Shown: one piece after another, positions 7,828 through 14,813 of the stretch
How the letters are laid out: every line of letters begins with the position of its first letter
Numbering within the stretch: the first letter of the stretch is position 1
From: CBDCWA01 sp046048295
Lineage (GTDB): Bacteria > Pseudomonadota > Alphaproteobacteria > Rhizobiales > Hyphomicrobiaceae
Reading direction: 5' to 3'
Length of the DNA stretch: 17,237 nt
NCBI GenBank assembly: GCA_046048295.1
Contig: JBJOGJ010000061.1
Coordinates: 1 to 17,237 of the forward strand
Translations under genes and position numbers: made by a program
Notes under the pieces: model-generated
What the model saw: the letters and a program-made list of their open reading frames with translations, nothing else
Database searches by the model: none
Told to the model about the DNA's origin: nothing

Positions 7828-8376
7828 ATGTTCCGGCCATTCAGCGGGTACCCCTGTGCAATTCTATTTTCCGGGCTGCTGGGTTGTGTGCCCGTATCGG
7901 CAGTTGCTGCGTCAGCACCATCCGGACTTAAAGGGAAGACTGTGACCGTGAACTTCACCGGCACTTATTCCTGGCGGTCCGGTTCCGGTGGCAGCTGGCA
8001 GGAAATCAGCAAGTCTCACACCAAGGCCTTTTATGTGAGCAGCACCGGGGGCATCTTTATGCGGACTACCTCCAGCGGCCCCCGAAGGACCGGTTCGAGG
8101 GATAAGGTCAAGAGAGGCAACCGCGGCGGTGTGCAATGGTCAGGCCGGACCGCCGTCCTCACGGGAAACTGGGGCGCGGGAGGCGCAGGCCGACTAATCG
8201 TCAGTTTCTCGAGTAACTATTCGATCTGCAGTGCGCGGGTACTGGTGGCGAAGCAAGTGGGGTCGCAATCGATCGGAAAGAAGCTGATCACTTCAGGTCG
8301 CCGTGTCGAAATTAGATCTGCAAAGTATCATGGAGTGTCCTGCAGCGTGGCGACCGGCAATGCGTTTGCCGACTGA
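7828..8376 (+). CDS. Secreted protein of unknown family, second tandem paralogue
   Basis: A 182-residue exported protein clearly related to the product of 7107-7688. Over the last 65 residues I count about 40 identities without gaps, including GGAGR, CSARV-VAK-VG, EIRSA, GVSCSV and GNAFA. The start of the mature part (ASAPSGLKGKTVTV) is also nearly the same. AGGAG lies five bases before the ATG. The leader ends AVA just before the conserved ASAP, as in the first copy. A Cys at residue 20 after LLG is a weak lipobox alternative. The first copy has no such Cys, so ordinary signal peptidase I cleavage is more likely. The central basic loop is shorter than in the first copy. The 139-base gap between the copies holds no gene that I can see. 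Function unknown. Confidence 0.85.
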   Translation: MFRPFSGYPCAILFSGLLGCVPVSAVAASAPSGLKGKTVTVNFTGTYSWRSGSGGSWQEISKSHTKAFYVSSTGGIFMRTTSSGPRRTGSRDKVKRGNRGGVQWSGRTAVLTGNWGAGGAGRLIVSFSSNYSICSARVLVAKQVGSQSIGKKLITSGRRVEIRSAKYHGVSCSVATGNAFAD

Positions 8377-8397
8377 GCACACCGAAGAGGCAGCAAC

Positions 8398-8778
8398 GTG
8401 ACGAAATCACACATTATCAAGTGTGTAGCAGTTGCATTTCTGGGTTCGAGCCTGGCGGGACCGAGCATCGCGGAGGATGCAAAATCGCCGACCCTGGTGC
8501 CCTGTTTCGAGGTCATCAGAGGCAGTGGAAACATAGAACCTGCCGCGCCGATGCTGATCAACAAGTGCACCGGCGAGACATTTTTGCTGAAGCGGCTTCG
8601 CGGCTCTGCTGACGCAAGCGCCGGTTATGCATGGGTTCCGCTGGTAACGCGGCGGCGCAATGTCAAACCGCAAGCCGCGAGCAAATACAGGGGGCGGGGC
8701 AGAAATTACATCAAGCGTCGCAAGGCGCTGGCCTCACCGCCCTGCTTCAAGTTCGACGGGCGAACGTTCTGTGAATGA
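8398..8778 (+). CDS. Small secreted protein sharing the caspase C-terminal motif
   Basis: A 126-residue protein starting at GTG 8398, with AGAGG eight bases upstream and only 21 bases after the second paralogue's stop. That makes co-transcription likely. Residues 1-25 are a signal peptide ending SIA. The mature part has a small domain (LVPCFEV, LINKCTGETFLLKR, YAWVPL) whose CTGET...WVPL pattern resembles short beta modules of small exported proteins. A very basic linker follows (KYRGRGRNYIKRRK), then the tail PPCFKFDGRTFCE at the extreme C-terminus. That tail matches the caspase tail CFTFSGKTFCE in cysteine spacing, aromatic positions and final Glu. I do not recognise a named family. The shared tail is the strongest link between this gene and the protease three genes upstream. 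Confidence 0.8.
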   Translation: MTKSHIIKCVAVAFLGSSLAGPSIAEDAKSPTLVPCFEVIRGSGNIEPAAPMLINKCTGETFLLKRLRGSADASAGYAWVPLVTRRRNVKPQAASKYRGRGRNYIKRRKALASPPCFKFDGRTFCE

Positions 8779-8823
8779 CAGGGCGGGCTGATCGCTCAGG
8801 GGTGTACCAGACGAAGTTCCCGC

Positions 8824-10710
8824 TCACATACCGATGTCGTCGCGGCCGGAAACGCGCGCCTGCGCGGCGAGGCGGATGGGTGCGTTGATGCCGCCGAAGC
8901 CCCTGTAGCCTCGGCGCTCGACAACCTCGAAGAAGAAGCGGTCCTCGTAGGCCTCGGTGTAGACCTGGAAGTACTCGGCGTTGCCTTCCCGGTCGTAGAG
9001 GATGTTCAGCTCACGCAGCTTGTCGAGGGTGGCGGCGTCGAGATCATGGCGGGCCTCGATGTCGTCGTAGTAGTTCTCGGGGATGTCGAGCAGGTTGACG
9101 CCGGATGCTCTCAGATGAGCGACGGTGGCGAAGATGTCCTCGGTCGCAAACGCAATGTGCTGGACGCCGGAGCCGAAGAACTCGTGCAGGAAGCGCGAGG
9201 ACTGGGTGCGCTGGCTCTGCGAGCCGTTGAGGATGATCCGGAGGGCGCCGTCGTCGGATTCGACGACCTGGCTGAGGACGAGGCCGCCGGGGTCGACGAC
9301 ATCCTGCTGCGAGGTTTTCTTCACGTCGAGGAGGGACGTGTAGAACAGGAGCCAGGTCAGCATCTCCTCATAGTGCATGGACTGCGAGATGTGGTCGGTC
9401 ACGGTTAGGCCGGCGGGGGAGGCCTTGCCGGCACCGGGCTCGGGGACGAACTCGATGTCCCAGACCTTGGCAAGCTCACTTTTCGGATCGACGAAGTAGA
9501 TAAGGCTGCCTCCGAGGCCGCGCACGCATGGGATCTGGAGCTCTCCGGGCCCGACGGCCTGGGAGAACGGCTGGCTCAGCAGTTTCTGGGCGCGCTCGAA
9601 GGTGGCGGCGGCGTCCTCGACCCGGAGGCCGATGGCGCAGACGGAGGGGCCATGGGTGATCTGATAGGAGTGGGCGAAACCTTCCTTGTCGGTGTTGACG
9701 ACAAGGTTGATGTCGCCCTGGCGCCAACGGGTGACGGCCTTCGACTTGTGGGTGCCGGTCTTGGCGAAGCCCAGCGCGGAGAGCAACTTCTCGAAGGATT
9801 CGCGGCCCTGCTCGTCGATGGCGAACTCGATGAACTCGACGCCGAGGGGATGCTGGCGGAGGGGCAGGTCGGGGATCACGGCCGATGGCTTGCCGGTGCG
9901 CATCCTGAGCTGGTGGAGCATGTAGATGAGCGAACGGCGGCCGTCGACGGCGACGGAGCGGGCGGAGCCGGCGCGGAACTGGTCGTTGAAGATCTCGAGG
10001 GAGAGGGGCCCATCATAGCCGGTGGCGTCGAGCGCCTCCATGAAGTCGGTGAGCGGGAAATCGCCCTGGCCGGGAAAGCAGCGGTAGTGGCGGGACCAGG
10101 TCAAGAAGTCCATGTCGAGGACGGGGGCGTCGGCAACCTGGACGAGGAAGATGCGGTCGGCGGGGATGGCGCGGATGGCCGAAAGGTCGGTGGCGCGCGA
10201 CATGATGTGGAAGGTGTCGAGGACGAGGCCGACGTTCGGATGGCCGGCGCGGCGGACGGCTTCCCAGGCATCGCGGTAGTCGTTGATATGGCGGCCCCAG
10301 GCCAGCGCCTCGAAGGCAACGCGCATGTTTCGTTTGGCGGCGCGCTCGCCAAGCTCGCGCAGGTCGGCGGCGGCGCGGTCGATGCCGCCGATGCATTGCG
10401 GGGAGACGTTTGAGCAGACCATCAGGAGGTCGCAGCCGAGTTCGGCCATGAGGTCGAACTTGCGTTCGGCGCGCGCGAAAGTGCGCTCTCGCTGGGCGTC
10501 GGGCATGCCTTCGAAGTCGCGGAAAGGCTGGAAGGTCAGGATGTCGAGGCCGAGGCTGGCCGCCAGCGCCTTCACGTCGGCAGGGGTGCCGGAGAACGAC
10601 AGCAGATCGTTCTCGAAGATCTCGACGCCCTTGAAGCCTGCAGCCGCGATGGCTTCCAGCTTTTCGGCGAGGTCGCCGGAAAGGGATACCGTTGCGATCG
10701 AGAGTTGCAT
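8824..10710 (-). CDS. quiC: 3-dehydroshikimate dehydratase, QuiC-type two-domain enzyme
   Basis: A 628-residue cytoplasmic enzyme. Residues about 1-270 are a sugar-phosphate isomerase-like TIM barrel. Its metal ligands are visible as E134 (FEALAWGR), D165 (LDTFH), Q191 (VQVAD) and E239 (LEIFND), with H168 beside the second. As I recall, these match the Pseudomonas QuiC ligands. Residues about 290-620 are a 4-hydroxyphenylpyruvate dioxygenase/VOC-type half with its own possible His-His-Glu set (TDHIS, VQHIAF, FFEVVER). The family dehydrates 3-dehydroshikimate to protocatechuate, feeding quinate and shikimate into the beta-ketoadipate route. The ATG at 10710 is preferred over GTG 10716 because GAGGTGG then serves as ribosome site. 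It is 106 bases after the TPP beta gene. That gap holds a TATATA (10781-10786), possibly a promoter of its own. Confidence 0.88.
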   Translation of the reverse strand: MQLSIATVSLSGDLAEKLEAIAAAGFKGVEIFENDLLSFSGTPADVKALAASLGLDILTFQPFRDFEGMPDAQRERTFARAERKFDLMAELGCDLLMVCSNVSPQCIGGIDRAAADLRELGERAAKRNMRVAFEALAWGRHINDYRDAWEAVRRAGHPNVGLVLDTFHIMSRATDLSAIRAIPADRIFLVQVADAPVLDMDFLTWSRHYRCFPGQGDFPLTDFMEALDATGYDGPLSLEIFNDQFRAGSARSVAVDGRRSLIYMLHQLRMRTGKPSAVIPDLPLRQHPLGVEFIEFAIDEQGRESFEKLLSALGFAKTGTHKSKAVTRWRQGDINLVVNTDKEGFAHSYQITHGPSVCAIGLRVEDAAATFERAQKLLSQPFSQAVGPGELQIPCVRGLGGSLIYFVDPKSELAKVWDIEFVPEPGAGKASPAGLTVTDHISQSMHYEEMLTWLLFYTSLLDVKKTSQQDVVDPGGLVLSQVVESDDGALRIILNGSQSQRTQSSRFLHEFFGSGVQHIAFATEDIFATVAHLRASGVNLLDIPENYYDDIEARHDLDAATLDKLRELNILYDREGNAEYFQVYTEAYEDRFFFEVVERRGYRGFGGINAPIRLAAQARVSGRDDIGM

Positions 10711-10816
10711 TGCCACCTCGCCCGGATTGGGATGCGCGCCGCCGCACGTGGCGGAAGCGCAGTTCGTTGCCTCACACCACTATATACGACAGCGCCCCGG
10801 TGCATGCGAGGGCAGG

Positions 10817-11386
10817 TCAGAACTGGGCGCCAAGTGCGTCACGGAAAGCCTGGCGGCGCTCCTTCCGGTACATCTCGACATAGGAACGGGGGCCAAGAGG
10901 GCCCTGCTCGATGTTGAGCGTCACGAAGGCCGGGCCCTCCATGGTCAGGAAGCCGGGGAGACGGGCCTCGAAGTCGGCAAGGTCGGAGATCTCGAATACC
11001 TTGTCGATGCCGGACGAGCGCGCGATACCGGCGAAGTCGACCTGCTGGTTGGGAATCGGGTGGCCGCCGTTCGCCTCGTAGGTTCGATTCATGCACACGA
11101 AGTGAATGAGGTTCCTTGGCTTGGCCGCCGCGATGGTGACGAGGGTGCCGAGGTTCATCAGGAGGCCGCCATCGCCGTCGAGCACGATCACCTGCCGTTC
11201 GGGGCGGGCCAGCGCCAGACCAAGACCATGCGAGGAACAAAGGCCCATGGCGCCGTGGAAATAGTAATTGAGCGGACGGTCGCTCATCTCCACCCACTCG
11301 GAGGCGGTGGAGAAGGACGATATGACGATCTCGTCGTCGCCGAGATGCTTCTTGAGGATCTCGAGCATGGCCGTGCGGTTCATCAT
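10817..11386 (-). CDS. TPP-dependent enzyme, beta subunit (ComE-like, cofactor-binding domain)
   Basis: A 189-residue protein equal to the C-terminal (PP) domain of thiamine-pyrophosphate decarboxylases. The Mg-TPP motif is clear: GDGGLLMNLG, then about 30 residues on, the Asn of CMNRTYEANGG. Together with the alpha subunit it totals about 370 residues, like the ComD/ComE sulfopyruvate decarboxylase or the one-chain phosphonopyruvate decarboxylase. It therefore probably decarboxylates a small 2-oxo acid, but no sulfonate or phosphonate genes are near. The start is ATG 11386 (or the adjacent ATG 11383), two bases after the alpha stop. A perfect AGGAGG for it lies inside the alpha gene at 11398-11403. 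An open frame continues upstream to 12502 but is only the shadow of the alpha and pirin genes. Confidence 0.85.
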   Translation of the reverse strand: MMNRTAMLEILKKHLGDDEIVISSFSTASEWVEMSDRPLNYYFHGAMGLCSSHGLGLALARPERQVIVLDGDGGLLMNLGTLVTIAAAKPRNLIHFVCMNRTYEANGGHPIPNQQVDFAGIARSSGIDKVFEISDLADFEARLPGFLTMEGPAFVTLNIEQGPLGPRSYVEMYRKERRQAFRDALGAQF

Positions 11387-11388
11387 GA

Positions 11389-11928
11389 TCAGACAGGCCT
11401 CCTGCCAACGACGAAAGCGACGGGAGCCGGCGTCTTGTATGCCTTTTCGATGGCCGGCGTGATCTTGGCCACATCGTCGTCGACGTCGATGTAGTGGTGC
11501 TCGATGCCCATAAGATCGAGCATCGGCTGGACGATCGTCAGGCCCCATTTCTTCGACTGGCTCGGCGGAATGTCCGGCTCCTTCGACAGAAGGCCGATCA
11601 TCATCACCATCGGCATCCTGTGCTCGCAGGCAAGGGCGCGGATGGCATTGATCGAGTAGAGGAAACCCGTGTACTGGATGAGGATCAGCGCGCGCTTCGG
11701 TCCGTAAGACAGGCCAGTGGCGATGCCGAAGCACTCGTCCTCCTTGCAGACGCGGACCAGCTTGAAATCGTTGCCTTCGGCGACCCGTTTCAGGACGCCC
11801 TGGCTGGTGTGAAGGTCGGGCACCGAGAGCACATACTCGACGCCGGCCGCCTTCACCGCTGCGAGAATCTTCTCGCCGCTCAGCGTCCGGGTCGCGCCCT
11901 CGGGCTTCGTCGTGGTTTGCACATTCAT
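11389..11928 (-). CDS. TPP-dependent enzyme, alpha subunit (ComD-like, pyrimidine-binding domain)
   Basis: A 179-residue protein equal to the N-terminal (Pyr) domain of thiamine-pyrophosphate enzymes. The catalytic glutamate that activates the cofactor aligns with E63 in CKEDECFGIATG. This domain has no diphosphate-binding motif, so it needs the beta subunit encoded two bases downstream, and the active site would form between the chains. GGAGGAAG lies just before the ATG. The gene follows pirin by 66 bases and is followed by beta and then quiC, all on the - strand. By context the enzyme may act on an aromatic-degradation intermediate. By sequence type it is closest to the sulfopyruvate/phosphonopyruvate decarboxylase group. 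I cannot decide the substrate. Confidence 0.85.
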   Translation of the reverse strand: MNVQTTTKPEGATRTLSGEKILAAVKAAGVEYVLSVPDLHTSQGVLKRVAEGNDFKLVRVCKEDECFGIATGLSYGPKRALILIQYTGFLYSINAIRALACEHRMPMVMMIGLLSKEPDIPPSQSKKWGLTIVQPMLDLMGIEHHYIDVDDDVAKITPAIEKAYKTPAPVAFVVGRRPV

Positions 11929-11994
11929 GGCGCTTCCTCCGTATTGCTGCGGAAGATTGGCAGGTTTCCCGGGCCTTGTCGATGACGTGCGGGC

Positions 11995-12906
11995 CTATTC
12001 CGGCAACGGGATGAACTCGTCGTCGTCGCCGGGCACGAGCGGGAAGCGGCCGGATTTCCAATCGGCCTTGGCGGCGTCGATTCGTTCGCGGGAGGACGAG
12101 ACGAAATTCCACCAGATGTGGCGCGGGCCATCCATCGGCTCTCCGCCAAGGAGCATGACGCGGGCAGGACTGGCGGCGCGGATGGTGATGGACTCGCCCG
12201 GATTGAAGACAAGCAGGCGGCCGGCCTCGAAAGTGTCGCCTGCGACGGTGATCGCGCCGGAGGCAATGAAAGCGGCGCGCTCGTCGAAGCCGGCGTCGAG
12301 CGGAAGTTCCGCGCCTGCGTCGAGTATCGCCTCGGCATAGAAGGACGGATGCGGAAATGCCACCGGCGAGCTCTCGCCATAGAGATCGCCGACGATCAGC
12401 CGGACGGTCTTGCCGCCTTCGTCCAGGACGGGCAACTCGCCGGCGCCGTGGTGCGCGAAGGTCGGCGCGGTCTCTTCGTGGGCCTTTGGCAACGCCGCCC
12501 AAGCCTGGATGCCAAACATGCGCCGCGGCTTGGCCATCGCTTCGGCGGTCTCGCGCTCGGAGTGTACGATCCCCTGACCGGCCGTCATGAGGTTGACGGC
12601 ACCCGGGCGGATGGCAATGGCCGAACCGAGGCTGTCGCGATGGTAGATCTCGCCCTCGAAGAGATAGGTGATCGTCGCCAGCCCAATATGGGGGTGCGGG
12701 CGGACGTCGACACCGCCGCCGACGAGAAGCTCGGCCGGGCCCATCTGGTCGAAGAATATGAATGGGCCGACCATCTGGGTCTGGCTCGATGGCAGCGCCC
12801 GGCGGACCTCAAATCCACCGAGGTCGCGGGCACGGGGGACGATGACATGTGCGATGTTGTCCAGGGACGGCTTTTCGACAGGTTCGGGGCAAGGACGCCA
12901 GCTCAT
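11995..12906 (-). CDS. Pirin-family bicupin protein
   Basis: A 303-residue two-cupin protein of the pirin family. The metal ligands of the N-terminal cupin are intact: H71 and H73 in RPHPHIGLATITY, and H115 and E117 in GIVHSERE. This suggests a bound metal and possible quercetin-2,3-dioxygenase-like activity, as shown for some bacterial pirins. Others act as regulators or bind partner enzymes. Pirins are known to affect pyruvate-metabolising TPP enzymes in some bacteria, which is worth noting because a split TPP enzyme follows 66 bases downstream. A strong GGAGGAGG precedes the ATG at 12906. It is the first gene of the likely pirin-alpha-beta(-quiC) unit and diverges from the ferritin gene across about 220 bases. 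Confidence 0.92.
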   Translation of the reverse strand: MSWRPCPEPVEKPSLDNIAHVIVPRARDLGGFEVRRALPSSQTQMVGPFIFFDQMGPAELLVGGGVDVRPHPHIGLATITYLFEGEIYHRDSLGSAIAIRPGAVNLMTAGQGIVHSERETAEAMAKPRRMFGIQAWAALPKAHEETAPTFAHHGAGELPVLDEGGKTVRLIVGDLYGESSPVAFPHPSFYAEAILDAGAELPLDAGFDERAAFIASGAITVAGDTFEAGRLLVFNPGESITIRAASPARVMLLGGEPMDGPRHIWWNFVSSSRERIDAAKADWKSGRFPLVPGDDDEFIPLPE

Positions 12907-13055
12907 TGTCGCCTCCTCCAGCAGGTTGACGGCTCTGCTCTTTACGTAGGACCTCGGGGCGACAGATTACAGGGTCGGCGCGCGGCAAGGACAGCTTCGG
13001 GCCTTCGCCCTGGGGGCAGCCGCTCTCGGGAGATTGCCGCAGATCATGGCAGTGC

Positions 13056-13068
13056 GTGACATTGTCAC
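13056..13068. promoter_or_regulatory. Perfect palindrome GTGACA-T-TGTCAC between pirin and ferritin genes
   Basis: Six-base arms around one central T form a perfect dyad, 62 bases upstream of the ferritin ATG and 150 bases upstream of the divergent pirin ATG. The size and place fit an operator for a dimeric regulator. It does not match the iron-responsive (Irr, RirA, Fur) sites I know. The regulator is unknown. The rest of 12907-13130 shows no gene. Confidence 0.4.
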
Positions 13069-13130
13069 TTACGCTGACGTCCGCCGGAGTTAAATCGGCA
13101 ACATCGGAACCCCACGAAAGGAGCCTTAAG

Positions 13131-13625
13131 ATGTCAGCAAAGAACGCGAGCATCGCCAATCTGCAGAAGGCCGTCTCGATGGAGCTTGCAGCCGTGAACC
13201 AATACATGCTGCACGCACACGTCCTCGACGATTGGGGGCTCGGCAAGCTCGCTGCGAAGATGCGCGAGGAGATGCACGAAGAGTTCGGCCATTCGCAGCA
13301 GTACGTCGCCCGCATCATGTTCCTCAAGGGCGATCCCGAGATCAAGGCAGCAAAGACGCCGCAGCGGGCGCAATCGCTGCGCGACATGTTCGAGGCCGAC
13401 CTTGCCGATGAGGACGAGGCGATACGGTTCTATACCGAGGCGGCGCAGCAGGCACTCGCCGACGGAGATATCGGAACCCGGAAGATGTTCGAGGAGATCG
13501 TGATGGACGAGGAGGGCCACAAGGCGTGGCTCGAGTTGCAGATCGACTTGCTTAAGCGAATGGGCGAGCCCGCCTACATCGCGAAACACATGACCGATGA
13601 CGATAAAGCGACGCCGGGTGCATGA
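13131..13625 (+). CDS. Bacterioferritin-like ferritin lacking the heme methionine
   Basis: A 164-residue four-helix ferritin that aligns with E. coli bacterioferritin almost without gaps. The six diiron (ferroxidase) ligands are all present at the same numbers: E18, E51, H54, E94, E127 and H130. The residue that binds heme in bacterioferritin, Met52, is Phe here (EEFGH instead of DEMKH). The shell should therefore oxidise and store iron but not bind heme in a homodimer pocket. Some bacteria pair such a subunit with a heme-binding one. The start is ATG 13131 with AAAGGAG eight bases upstream. The open frame to 13056 is noncoding leader. It stands alone on the + strand between two - strand units. 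The product is cytoplasmic. Confidence 0.9.
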   Translation: MSAKNASIANLQKAVSMELAAVNQYMLHAHVLDDWGLGKLAAKMREEMHEEFGHSQQYVARIMFLKGDPEIKAAKTPQRAQSLRDMFEADLADEDEAIRFYTEAAQQALADGDIGTRKMFEEIVMDEEGHKAWLELQIDLLKRMGEPAYIAKHMTDDDKATPGA

Positions 13626-13651
13626 GGCGCCGGCAACCAGCGAGAGCAACC

Positions 13652-13672
13652 GGGCGCGGCTCTGCCGCGCCC
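13652..13672. terminator. Strong hairpin between convergent genes
   Basis: GGGCGCGGC (13652-13660) and GCCGCGCCC (13664-13672) make a perfect 9-bp GC stem with a TCT loop. It lies in the 55-base gap between the converging ferritin and amidohydrolase genes. Neither side has a clear T-run, so it is not a textbook intrinsic terminator. Its place still suggests transcription stop or RNA end protection in both directions. Confidence 0.6.
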
Positions 13673-13680
13673 AAATGCGT

Positions 13681-14775
13681 TCAGATGATCTTCATCAACT
13701 CGCCGATGTTGGCGCGAACCAGCCTCTCTCGCTGATATTCGGAAAGGTCGGAGCGCTCGGCGGCTTCCTTGGCGCAGCCAGGAAACCCGCAGTCCCAGTG
13801 CGGATAGTCCGATGACATCATGATGTTCTTCTCCCCGATTTCCTCGAAAGCCTCGGGCAGGCACTTCTCGTTCGACTCGACCGTGACGTAGCAATTCCGG
13901 CGTACGTACTCGGAGGGGCGCAGCTTGAGGTATGGCGCGTAGTCCTGCTTCAAGTAGTCGTAGCCCATCTCCATGCGGTCCATCCAATAGAGCATCCAGG
14001 CAGCGTTGCACTCGAAGAAGCCGACCTTGAGCTTCGGGAAGCGTTCGAAGACGCCACCGATAACGAAGGAGACAAGTGCGTCTGCGGCCATGGTCGGGCG
14101 GGCGAGTGCGTGCATCTGGTAGAAGTTCGTGTGGCGGTTGGCGATCGGGCCGCGCGAGTGGGGGTGGACGAAGAGCGGCACGTCGAGTTCTTGTGCCGTG
14201 GCGTAGAACTCATCGAAAGCGGGATCGTCGGCAGATCGCGTCTTCGAGTAACCGGAGATGTGGGCGGCACGGATGCCGAGGTCCTTGACGGCGCGGCGGA
14301 GTTCTCCGGCCATGCCCTCGGGATAGCCGGCTGGCATGACGGCGGTCGGATAGAGCTTGTCCTCGTAGCCTTTGACGAAGCCGGCGACCCAGTTGTTGAA
14401 GGACTGGCAGAGTGCCAGGCCGAGCGGTCCCTCATTAAGAAGCGGGATGCCGGAGTTGGTCGCGAACAGGATCTGCTTCGAGATGCCACCGGCTTCGAGA
14501 TCGGCGATGCGCTTGTCGCGATCCCAACCGCCGGGTTGCATGTCGGCGATGCGGCCGCCATGCCGGTCGGGGCTGTAGAGCTGGCGGTGGCTGCCATGCT
14601 TCTCGACCTCCTGGCCCCACGGCTCGAGGTCGTATTCGAACTTGACCTGATGATAGCCGCCGCTGCCGACCTTCTTCGGCGTCAAGTGCGCGAACTCGCC
14701 CTCGAGCTTATAGACCTCATCAAGAAAGTAGCCCTCGCGCAGGTGGGTGTCGGCGTCGATCATGTCGTAGCGCAT
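13681..14775 (-). CDS. Amidohydrolase-2 (ACMSD-like) family enzyme, possible decarboxylase
   Basis: A 364-residue TIM-barrel protein of the amidohydrolase-2 family, which includes aminocarboxymuconate-semialdehyde, 5-carboxyvanillate and gamma-resorcylate decarboxylases and some hydratases. Metal-site residues in order: DADTH (D9-x-H11 where classic members have H-x-H), H204 and H206 in FVHPHSRGP, E255 in FFECNAAW (a position often His), and D323 in SSDYPHWD. The YWMDRME segment is typical of a subgroup of unknown substrate. The start is ATG 14775 with GGAGGAAA upstream. The open frame to 15048 overlaps the preceding gene and is rejected. It lies 38 bases after the class II aldolase-type gene, so the two form an operon. 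A metal-dependent decarboxylase or hydrolase of an aromatic-derived acid is likely. The substrate is unknown. Confidence 0.88.
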   Translation of the reverse strand: MRYDMIDADTHLREGYFLDEVYKLEGEFAHLTPKKVGSGGYHQVKFEYDLEPWGQEVEKHGSHRQLYSPDRHGGRIADMQPGGWDRDKRIADLEAGGISKQILFATNSGIPLLNEGPLGLALCQSFNNWVAGFVKGYEDKLYPTAVMPAGYPEGMAGELRRAVKDLGIRAAHISGYSKTRSADDPAFDEFYATAQELDVPLFVHPHSRGPIANRHTNFYQMHALARPTMAADALVSFVIGGVFERFPKLKVGFFECNAAWMLYWMDRMEMGYDYLKQDYAPYLKLRPSEYVRRNCYVTVESNEKCLPEAFEEIGEKNIMMSSDYPHWDCGFPGCAKEAAERSDLSEYQRERLVRANIGELMKII

Positions 14776-14813
14776 GAGTGTTTCCTCCGTGTTGTTTCTT
14801 GTTGCAGGCAGCG

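Noticed and set aside
10781..10786. TATATA as a definite quiC promoter
   Set aside because: No acceptable -35 hexamer at 16-18 bases. It is mentioned only as a possible site in the quiC entry.
10283..11494. 403-codon open frame on the + strand opposite quiC and the TPP beta gene
   Set aside because: It is antisense to two well-recognised genes, has no family-like motif, and is expected from GC-rich third-position bias.
11386..12502. Long open frame that would extend the TPP beta gene upstream to 12502
   Set aside because: It runs through the alpha and pirin genes in another frame, with Arg/Pro-rich sequence unlike any protein family. The TPP domain begins at the ATG next to a perfect AGGAGG.
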